Assembly (NCBI GenBank): GCA_944474755.1
Contig: OX104117.1
Span: 76,174,926-76,238,925 of the forward strand
Length of the DNA: 64,000 nucleotides
From: Limnoperna fortunei
Taxonomy: Eukaryota; Mollusca; Bivalvia; Mytilida; Modiolidae
Direction of reading: 5' to 3'
In this document: positions 35,201 through 47,200 of the stretch, in pieces
Layout: each line of letters starts with the position of its first letter
Position numbering within the stretch: position 1 is the first letter of the stretch
Program-made: the position numbers and the translations under genes
The notes under the pieces: generated by a model
What the model was told of the DNA's origin: nothing
The model's input: the letters and a program-made list of their open reading frames with translations, nothing else
Database searches by the model: none

Positions 35201-38200
35201 AAACATAAGTTATCGGCTTTTCAACTGATTTCTCAAACAAATTTGTTTTAACATATAATTATAGTTATATTTCTCAGATGCTATTAGATATTCTAACACA
35301 ATTTCAGTCGATAATTGTTGGCACCTTTCTAAAATAGAACTGATGTTAGGAGTTCTTAAGGACGGGGTGTTCCCGGAATGCCAACATTTTTAAAATCACA
35401 TAATTAAGTTTTGTTGTTTTAGTGGTTACAAAGAGGTACAACAAGGGGTGTAGGTATAATCATAGGTAAAATAACCTTTTTTACCGAAAAGGGTGAATTT
35501 TAAAATTTTAAAATTACATGTATTTAGAACTTATTATTATTATGTTATTTAGGTAAAAATGAATAATAAATAAATTAATTTATATTTTAAGCATCACACT
35601 TAATTGTGAAAATTAACAAATTGATTATAATGTATTAATTACTATAATTATAAGTATAGTAAGTAAGTATACCAAGCTGCTTAATTCATGAATATTAAAC
35701 TGTGACTACTGCTTACACTTTAGAAGGCAACAACTTAGTCTTCAATGGTTATCTTTTCCGGGTAAAAACTACCCGTGGTGAAAGAACTTACTAAACAATG
35801 AAATATACCAACATGCTTATCCAGTAACAACACCAAAAACGACACTATTACTGGACTAGGACAGCACCAACACAGTCACTCTGCATACAAAGCAAAAATT
35901 GTATTTGAAGAAATCATGCACCTGATATGTACCAAATTCTGTTAAGAACTAAGACCAATACCAGCTATCTACCAAGAAGTTTAGTCAAAGCATGAGATGT
36001 GGGCGACGATTCGAGAGAAGTGGTTGAGAAGATACCGACATTCAACTCTGCAAAATCAATATTGTACAGAGCAAGCAGACACCCAAGTTACCCACCACTA
36101 TTTCAGACATCCAGCTTGATGGCAAGTGGACACAGACTACAACTTGAGACCGATTCCCACTATTCGACGACACTACACAAGGACAACGCATCCTTGCCTG
36201 CGCATCGACAGAAAACCTGACTCATCTTTCTGCTTCAGACTGCATCTTCTGCAAGTTCTGTGATGGGACCTTCTACACATGCCCATTACTTTTCAACCAG
36301 AACCTGATATAATTTATAATTTTAGTATTTATTGACTGAAGGCAGAATTTTTAAATTCACAATGCAAATATACAAATACTATCGCTCAATATAATTTATT
36401 ACACCAGTACAATATTACACAATTTTACCTTTACAGTTAATTAATACCCTGTATGGGGGACCCCTTAATCCTCACTAATGAGAGCCTACAATGTTCTTTG
36501 ATCTTTCAAAATGTTGGCATTCCGGCACACAGCCTTAAGGACTATATACTTACGCTGCACAATGATGAGCCTGGACCTTGTATGTTTACACACTGGGCAT
36601 TTGCATCATATACTTGACCAGGTTTATCGTTAGCATACTCCAGTAGAGCAGATGAATTATAAGTACTACTGAGGGTCGTCATACAATTGGATCCAGCCCT
36701 TAAATAATTAATTTCAAATTTTTTTTGTAATACTTCATTAATTGCATCAAATTCATATTTCCTATTATACTGGTGTATCTCGGTGTTAGTTTCCTATGAA
36801 AATCACAAACATGATCACAATTACCAACCAATGGGCAAAACGTAAAACGAGTAGACTCCATTTCCGAATGGATGAAGGCGGTGCCGTTATTTCAATTAAT
36901 ACATAAAAGAATCCAAACTTTGCATCTATGAGCACCCGAGTTATATCTGTAAGCAAAGACTCTAATGTCGCCTTCTACTGGATTATGACTACCCTAGGAC
37001 AATTACCGGTTTTTACCCCGAGTGATAAAACGGGAGCTAGAGTTGCTTGCCCTTTAGGAACACATTGACACTCGCGGTTTTGTGTTGTAAGTCTGTTGAT
37101 TTTGTTGTTCTTCTTCTTTTGTTTGACCATGTTTTTATCTGTCCTTGACTTATCCGGTATCTATTTATTAATACGCCTAATACCTTTGATTATTTTTACT
37201 TGGAACAGTCACATAAAACATTTGGAAGGGTCGAACTGGTTAAAGTGATCCCAAACCCTACCTCTTTATTGTAATACCTAACATTACAAAGACGTAGAAC
37301 AAACAAGTAGACCGCCAGTTTTCAACGGACACTCCGACGTCCTACCCCAATAAAAACGACGCAATGAATCTCACTGCGGGCCGGCTGTACTCTACTTCAA
37401 TCTTAATTGACAAGGATGCCAGTTTTAATACCGAAGGTCGGGGGTTTTCTCCGGGTACTCCGGCTTCCTCCCTAATAAAAACTGGACGCTAAGAAATAGC
37501 TGAAAAATTGCTGAAAGCCACCATTCAAACAAAACAAACAAACATTTCATTTTTACCTTCAAAATTAGCGCATTGACACTTCATTATTATTTAAACCTCA
37601 TTTTCTGGAATTCATAACAACCTGTTATTTTAAAACTGGCAACATAAAACATTCTTGACTTTGAAGTTGTTATATATCTTACGTGTCCAAAGAGTTGATG
37701 TATGTTGTAAAATATGTTGTAGAACATGTAGAGAACTTCCATGGGTTTGTTGCAGTACTGCCTGTCTGTGGGCTAGATTCCGCCGCCATGATGTATGCGG
37801 AACTTGAGTTGCATGCATTTCCAGTTCCATCATGCTCTGAACTGAGACTAAATTTAACAATAATACGTGTGTTATGTGTATATAGTGACACAAATTGTCT
37901 CTACACATTGTATGTTAAACCATTCGTTGTAACCATTTCTTCATTTTTTTTTTGTTTCAAAGATATTGTTTGCAATGTTTTCAAACCAGTAAATTGTGAA
38001 TATTATTTATTTCCTTTAACAGTAATAATAATTTTTAGATGTACGACATCAGTTTTAGTAATAGTTTAGTTCGCTTATATAAGTATTGCTATTTTATATA
38101 TCGATAAGGAAAATGTTTATACGATTATCCTGTTTTTCCGTCCCCAAGTTCCAGATTTAATTCCCTTAACATATGGTCAATAAATTAATTTTCATAAGGC

Positions 38201-41200
38201 TTACTATATGAATAATATCTGGAAAATTACAAGAAAATGTGTCTCGGCGACACTAATGTCACGCTTGGCACATATTGGTAAATACCACCGTTTTCTATCT
38301 TCACTCAAGCGTGAAATATTTGGCTTAGCCCTACCCAATATTGCCAGAGAAGATTTTTCATCATGTTGTAACTGTGTATTAATTTTCATGATCGAAGATG
38401 TGAACTCATTTTACTTTGACACATAAGCACATACGGAAGGAATAATCGTGGAGTCAAAACAAATGCCGCATATCCAGACCGAACAAAACCAGAACATTGT
38501 TGTTTTTTTTTTGTCCTATTAGAATAACAATAGCTCGTGGTTTGTTTTGGTTTTGTACTCACTTACACACGTGTTGGGCCTTAATATTGGCGTATTTTAT
38601 ACCAAGTGAGCGGATACAAAGGCCCACTTCACTTTCCCACGAGTTTTTTCTTAAATTTACGTGCTCGATTATTACGCGTTCAATTCTTTAAAAAAAATAT
38701 GACTTTAGCATTTTAGAAATTTTAAATATCTATTTTAAGTATTGTATACATAAATGTCATGTTTTGTCAAGGTAAAATCTCATCGAAAAGTGAAACAGAG
38801 TCGACGTTTTTACTTTTTCTATTCACGTTGGAGAATATTATGCAATTGTTTAAAATATTGAAATTGCGAGCTTTCAAAAAAATAAAAAAACGAGGCCGTC
38901 TAATTTTTCCTGTGGCGAGAGTTTGAGCTTTTCTCACTCGCCATTCTCTGATACGTGCAATACTCAAATTGTATATCAAATGTAATGGATGTGTTCCTTA
39001 TACTACATAAGATACGCAACCAATGCCTGTCTTTGGCGTTTGGTATCTGCAGGTATCTGTCTAGGGTTATATGCATTTGAAGGGACATAAGTAAAATAAA
39101 GAATATATATACCTGTGTCCAAGTTCGTGTGAAGCAACTGTTACTATGATAAAGTTGAAGTGGTCCTCCACGAAAGATTGGGCGTAGGTTGTACAGACAG
39201 TACCTTGATACGCCAACCCTTAAAAATAGTGATTATGTACAAATAATTTCAGGCTAAACAGAAATTTAATTATTTTTGTATTATTATTATTCATATCGGT
39301 AGAATGTGAAACTATAATCAAAATAAAAAAACTCGAGAATAATCGATATAGTTTGAAAAGTTTCCACACGTAGGCAAGTTAGCACAAATGATTATGACGT
39401 CGAGTACATGTAAATTGGCTCAAATATTGGCGATTCCAAATATCTCCCTTTATCCGACTTGATCTGGCCATGTCGATGATTATCTCTTTATCCGTCTTGA
39501 TCTGGCCATGTGGGTGATTATCTCCCTGTATCCGTCTTGATCTGGCCATGTCGGTGATTATCTCCTTTTATCCATCTTGCTCCGGTGATTTCGAGGGTTA
39601 ATCTGAGATATTTTTAATCTTGTCCAGAAAAAAACAATAGTAAATATGTATCGATTGTGTGTATGGATACCATTTACTTGCCTATCTGCAGAATCACGTA
39701 TTACTGTAATAGTCATATGTTTGTTTGTTTGAATGTTGTTCAGCAATTTTTCAGCTATATCATGGCGTCCAGTTTTTATTAGGGGAGGAAGCCGGAGTAC
39801 CCGGAGAAAACCCCCTGTAATAGTCATATGTTACGGTTGTGATTATTGATGTGTGCACGGAGCCGAACCATAGAGTTGTACCAGATTGCTTGCCGTACAT
39901 TTAAGTGCAACTGCATATAGATTTGAGAGCACTGATTAAAAAATCACATGTACAACATCGGATTAGAAAAAATTACTAAAGATATTTAATGCTGTAACAT
40001 GCAGGTTCTTATTATTTAACTATTATAAGGAAGCGCTCAAGACAAGTACAGCAAAAGCAACACGTCGTGAGGTTTATTTAATGTTACTGGACACGGACAC
40101 TTACCTGAAATTCCAGTCGATCCGCCGTATGTCATCTCGTATCTAAAATGTTAATGAACGCTAGTTAAGACTTGTGTCCCATGGTTCCTTGTTTTAACTG
40201 TTCGAAATATTTGTATTTTCGTGAGAAAACATTTTAATTTTGTTAAAGGATTTATACACTTGTTCAACTATTTCATGGCATCTCGTTTTAATTGGGTAGA
40301 CAGTAAGAATATCCTTTTATAAAACCTACAAGGGAGAGAAAGTATTTATCAATTAATGGTGTGTCGAGCACACCTTGCCCATTCAGGCACAAACTCACAG
40401 CCGAAATGTTGACAAACAGTAAATCATTTGCAGTAAGAAAAACTACCAATATCACTTGACAAAATGGCGCCTAAAACAATGTACAGCATCTACACCAAAC
40501 GTTAGGCACCTGAAAACAATATACAACATCTACACCAAACGTTAGGCACCTGAAAACCATGTACAGCATCTACACCAAACGTTAGGTACCTGAAAACAAT
40601 ATACAGCATCGACACCAAACGTTAGGCACCTGAAAACAATGTACAGCATCTAAACCAAACGTTAGGCACCTGAAAACAATACCCGGTATACAAAATCTAC
40701 ACCAAACGTTAGGCACCTGAAACCAATGTACAGCATCTACACCAAACGTTAGGTACCTGCAAACAATATACAGCATCTACACCAAACGTTAGGCACCTGA
40801 AAACAATATACAGAATCTACACCAAACGTTAGGCACCTGAAAACAATGTACAGCGTCTACACCAAGCGTCTTTGCACCTGAAAACAATGTACAGCATCGA
40901 CACCAAACGTTAGGTACCTGAAAACAATGTACAGCATCTACACCAAACGTTAGGTACCTGAAAGCAATGCACAGCATTTACACCAAACATTAGGCATCTG
41001 AAAACAATGAATAGCGTCTCCACCGAACGTAAGGCACTTGAAAACAATGTACAGCATCGACACCAAACGTTAGGTACCTGAAAACAATGTACAGAATCTA
41101 CACCAAACGTTAGGTACAGAATCTACACCAAACGTTTCAGTGAAAGTGTATTCTTTTAGTGAACGATTTCACAATAAAACGCTTTAATTGCAATTAAAGT

Positions 41201-44200
41201 TTTACCGCAATTAAATAAATTTGTGTTTTAAGAAAATGTTTATTTTTGTTTGTTTAAATTTGGTTTCATGCCACTTTCTGCAATATTTTAGCTATATTAT
41301 GTTGTCTAATTTAAAATATTTTAATTTCTTTTAAATACTCTTTAGCTACCAACATTGTCCATTTCTTAAACCTAACTTGGTATTGTTGCACGTGACTGTT
41401 TGATGACGTCATAATTAAATGTACTAATGACGTTGATTGTACACGAATTCTTCCGCAAACAACAAGCGACGACACTAATAATTGTGAATTGCAAATATTA
41501 TTTGACTACTGGTTAAATATTGTTTGTATTATTTCTTTTCATAATATTGAATTTAAAATATAAGAATAGTTTTCAATTGTTGGTTAGATTATTGGATATA
41601 GACGACTTTGGGTGGGTTTACGCTGTACATTGGAGTAAACCGACCCAAAGTCGTCTATATCCAATAATCTATAACCAGCAATTGAAAACAATCCTTAATT
41701 TTTGGAGGAAGACGGGGTACCCGCGGAAAGCCGACCATCGGTAGGAAAACTGGCAAATCCCTGTCAAGTAAGGTCGGAGTCGAGCCCGCAGTTAGGCTCG
41801 AACTCGCGACTTCACAGCTGACAAGCAATTTGTTTAAACGATGACGTTGCAGATATCTTCTTTTTTATGTTACTTGGGGTAATATACACAAAGATTTGTA
41901 GCCAATATAATACATGTATCTATACTAAGTTTTGACATATTGTGGAGAGGGTTTTTGCGTGACAAATGAAAACTGCTAACCGCGTATGGTTTAGCTTATG
42001 CTCCTTTTGTAGATCAAGAAGGGAACTTTTTGAAATCAACAATTATTTCCTCGAGATATTCATCGTTTTGAAAAATGGCGGTTTTTAAATTTAGATTTTC
42101 CATACTAAAATTTGACCTTTATTAGAACGGAAGTGTACTCTAGGAACAATTGATTGTTGTCTATTCGAAATCCTTCTGGTGATGTCGTCTGCAGTTAAGG
42201 CGGGAAAAGTCTCGCGGTTTGTCTTAATGCCATTGAAGTCACGAAATTAGACGAACATTTGTAAACAACGCAAGGTCCCTTTAGAAACAAAAATGCCTGA
42301 CTTATTATGTAAAATTACCGTATAAAAAGTCAAGGACGATTTGTAACAAAAAGATAGGAAACATTTTTTTTTGTTATTACATTAATAGAAGCATACATTT
42401 GATGCAAAGGATAAATTGAAATCAAAATTACTATACTAAATGCCAAACCCCCTTGGAAGAAAATTTTTTCTTGCCTTTTTTTATTATTCCACATCTTTTC
42501 AATTTCTTTCGAAATCCAGTAGGAAAAAATTTAGATACGATAACATGTTCATGTTTTATACTATGCCGCTGTTTTTTACTGATGGTAATTAGGCAAATTC
42601 TATTATTTATACATGTTGACCACTTACCTTGTAAACAACATGGCGTGGTCATGTCCAGGGAGATTTGACTGCGCAAGTACCCATTTGTTTAGCTTACTGA
42701 GACCAGATGACGCATCTACCTGATTAGGCGTAACCGATTTCACTACTATTGTTTCTGTCCATGGGGAATCAGTAGGTGTCTGCATAATAAATCAATATAT
42801 CTGAGCTTTATAATTTTAAAAAGACATTATGGAAACAGTACTTTGTTAGTATACCTGAAGAAACGTCGTTCGGATTAAGACTAAGACTTTAAAATTCATG
42901 TTGGGTAGGTGCCACGTAAGCGGTCGAACTAGAAACCTCTAAGGGGCATATATAAAGCAAAGGTTTTAAAGAGCTAATTTGAGGTCGTCCCGGCATAAAC
43001 TGTATGGTCGCCATCATGAATTGGTTGATTGTTACGGGATATCTGTCAGATAGATGGTGAAGTAACTTAAAATGACAAATTCGTAATACTTTGGCTGTTT
43101 TAGTGACGCAAAAGCCGAAAATCCTCATTCTTCCGGAACACCTGATATCATTTCTATGTTTCGTGCGGTGGCCGCGAGTTCTTTGTTCATCGCGGCTTTT
43201 CTGTTTAGTACCCGTAATTTTGTTGGTTACGTCTCGGCATCTTGGATTAATTTTGTGGGCGTATAGCGTATGTATTTCGACTCTTCCCTTTCATTCATCA
43301 ATTAGCGTTATACCTTTTTTCTTGTACAGCATGGTCGTTATACAAAAAATAAATTAAACAATGAATTGTTGAAATATTCAGTTGTATAACCAAATAAATG
43401 TCAATACTGAGGGGGGTCGATAGTTATTCCAGTTTTAAGATGTACACCATATCAATATATCAAGGCGAAACAATATTACTTATTATTTAATGCCGAAATA
43501 CTGTCGGAATTCTAAATGAAAGAGAGTTGGCGGGATACGCTAAACTACATGAACTATGTCTATCCCGATCTTCGCTTTAATTTACTTGGGAGTATATTGT
43601 ATAATTATGTCATTTAGGGCTAAATTCACGTCTTTTGATTGTTGGTTAGAGTGCAGTTTAATGCCACTTTAATCAATTTTTCAGCTATATTATTAAGTTT
43701 TATTATGGAAGGCAGCCCAAGTACCCGGTAAAAACTCCGACCTTCGGTACGAAAACTGGAAATCTTTGTCAATTAAGGTTTAAGTCTAGCACACTGCCCG
43801 CAGTAGGCAAGAACCTAAATGTGGACACTTATCATCTGTAACGCCTACTTTAACCAGTCGGCCGCCGAAGCCCCGGATCCGTCTAGTAGCTACGAAAACG
43901 TAGCTCTGAACATCGTTTTATTTTAGATCGCAAATTTTTTTTAAAAAGACCGACCTTCATGCCTACGTTTTCGCAGCTATCTTTCTAGGACATTTTATAA
44001 AAACAAAACCCCAACATACCTGAGCTATTATTACACCAGCAAAAACTATTGAGATTGTATAAGCTGTTGTTTGGATGCTTTTGTACATGGCATCCATCTG
44101 AAAAAAGTAATAATAATCATTTTGCGAAGAAAAGTCTACTTCTATCCTTGTTTTGAATTTCTATATAGAATTACTGATTCGTTGATTAATTAATTGAATG

Positions 44201-47200
44201 GCTGCAAAACGTTCAAAATTTATGGCAACTTTAACATGAGATGGTAGCAGTAGACTAAAGGAATTTTAATCAAATCTGAGAACTTTAACAAATCTAAGCA
44301 ATTCTCTTGAAGACATTGTCATCAAACAATTTGGCAATCGCATTACAATCTATCAAACACTCTTATGCGCACTTTCACAGAATCTTTTTGGTACTTAGTG
44401 CCATTGTGAACCTGATATTTAACATTTTTGATCGGAATGATATTTGGGGTTCCCATAGAAAAACATGGACTACAATTCTTTTACATAGTGGGTGTAGTGT
44501 TATCTCACATAACATATGTTTTACAAGACTGCCGTCTGCGTTACATTTTCAGAGGTTAATGACTTAGGTCAGTGACCAAGTTATTCTATTTGTTTGTATC
44601 ATATATTTTAGATAGAGTTGTAATAAAGGTAGTTTAGCTGCAGACGTTTTATTGTAAACATGTTCCCAGACCATACAACATGGTGGCCAGTGTAAAGTTT
44701 AACTTACACAATATACTTTGTTAAGACTGTTCTAACAAAAGTGGACTAAAAATAATAATGGCATCATTTAAAGTATCAAATCCCGATCAGTTCGATTTTT
44801 CGAAACCGGAAAGCTGGAACAAGTGGATTCAGCGATTCGAGAGGTTTAGAGTTGCAAGTGGTCTTGGGGAAAAAGATGGAACTACTCAAGTAAATACTTT
44901 AATATACTGTATGGGAAGTGAGGCAGATGAAATTTTTTCGTCTTTTAATCTAACCAATGACGATAAGAAAAAGTTTAAAGTAGTCAAAGAGAAATTCGAT
45001 GGATACTTTATTCCTAAAAGGAACGTGATATTTGAAAGAGCGAAATTTAACAAGAGAGTGCAATCAACAGAAGAACCTGTTGATCATTTTATTACAGCAC
45101 TTTATACACTATCGGAACATTGCGAATATGGAGATATGAAAGACGAGCTAATACGTGATCGCATTGTTGTTGGAATTAAGGATGCAAAGTTGTCCGAGAA
45201 AATGCAACTGGACCCGGACCTAACATTAGAGAGATCAATAACTTTAGCAAAACAAAGCGAAGCAGTAAAGAAGCAACAACCAATCATTCGAGGTCAAATA
45301 GAAGAAGAGGCAAATCTTGACGCAGTGAAACAGCGTAGAAATAAACCACAGCAACAATTTCGTAAACCTTTGCACAAACCAATGAACGGAACAAAGCAGC
45401 AAAATAAATGTACTAGATGCGGAAGATCGCCGAACCACAATAGAAACAACTGCCCAGCCAAGGACGCTACTTGCCACAAGTGCTCTAAAAAGGGACATTT
45501 TGCGACCGCGTGTAAATCAAAGAGCGCCGTCGGAGAAATTGAACAATATGCGTTTCTAGGAGCGATCGATTCTGAAGGCTCAGAACCGTGGAATGTCAAT
45601 TTGAGTGTGAAAAATACGGAAATAAAATTCAAGATTGATACCGGTGCAGATGTCACTGTGATTCCAGAATATATGTTCAGGAAATTACAAAATGTGAAAT
45701 TAGTGAAAACGGATAAAATCCTATTTGGACCAGGTCAGAAGCAGCTTCACGTTCTCGGAAAATTTAAGTGTGAATTAAAATTAAAAAGTGTTAAATCAAA
45801 TCAGGATATATATGTGGTTAAAGGATTAAAGAATTCGCTATTAGGGAGACCTGCAATTCAGTCTTTGGAATTGTTATCAAAATCAAATGTGGAAAATGTT
45901 GAATCTCTGGAATATAAATATAGTGCTTTATTTCGCGGATTAGGTAATTGGGAATATACTATTAAGCTTAAACCAGGATATATACCGTTTGCGTTGTCAA
46001 CGCCAAGACGTGTGCCACTTCCGTTAATGGAGAAAGTGAAACAAGAACTTCAGAGAATGGAAAACATGGGCGTTATCTCGCGTGTAGATAAACCTACAGA
46101 GTGGTGTTCTGGAATGGTAGTTGTGCCGAAAAGCGACGGAAAAAACGTTAGAATCTGTGTAGACCTAACAAAGTTAAATGAGTCCGTCCTTCGTGAAAAT
46201 CATCCGCTGCCGTCTGTGGACCAAACTCTAGCACAGCTAACTGGAGCTAAAATCTTTAGCAAAATAGACTCAAATTCAAGTTTTTGGCAAGCCAACTTGT
46301 CAGAAGAAAGTAAGCCGCTGACTACTTTCATAACGCCGTTCGGCAGGTACCAGTTTGAGTGTTTACCGTTTGGAATTTCCTCTGCGCCAGAGTTTTACCA
46401 AAAGCGAATGAGTGAAACTCTAGAAGGGTTCGAAGGTGTAGTTTGTCACATGTATGATGTACTCGTGTACGGTAAGAATCAGGACGAGCATGACTGTCGG
46501 TTAGATGCCGTTCTAAATAAGCTAAAAAAGACTGGTATCACTCTAAATGCAGACAAATGTGAATTTTCCCGTAGTCAATTGAAATTTGTTGGACATATTA
46601 TCGACTCTAAAGGCATACGTGCCGACCCTGATAAAGTTCGAGCTATTGCCGAAATGAAAGCGCCTACAAATGTGTCAGAAGTTCGTCGATTTTTAGGAAT
46701 GGTTAATCAGCTAAGTAAATTCTCAGCATGTCTTACGCCAATTACAGATCCGTTGCGTGAACTTCTTAGAAAGAAAAATGAGTGGAACTGGGGACATGCA
46801 CAAGAAGCAGCATTTTTTAAAGTTAAGAATGAACTAAGCTCAACTCCTTGTTTAGGACATTATGATCCAAACAGAGAGACAATAGTATCCGCGGACGCTT
46901 CATCGTTTGGCCTAGGAGCTGTCTTAAAACAGAAAATGTCTAAGGATAAATGGATACCAGTTGCGTATGCAAGTCGTAGCCTGTCGTCTACTGAAAGCCG
47001 TTACGCACAGATCGAGAAGGAATGCCTCGCTACAACGTGGGCATGTGAGAAATTCTCAGATTATCTAATCGGGAAAACTTTCGCAATTGAAACTGATCAT
47101 AAGCCGCTGGTGTCATTGCTTGGGAGCAAAAATTTAGAGGAATTGACTCCGAGATTGCAAAGATTTCGAATGAGACTGATGAGATTTCAGTTCACAATTT

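Noticed and set aside
38208..38426. Short ORFs on both strands as an extra exon
   Set aside because: No M12B motif, and exons 10 and 11 already join in phase through the split Ser codon.
40582..40977. Minus ORFs rich in QVPNVWCRC repeats
   Set aside because: Translation of the 40-bp minisatellite. The unit length is not a multiple of three, and the frames break repeatedly.
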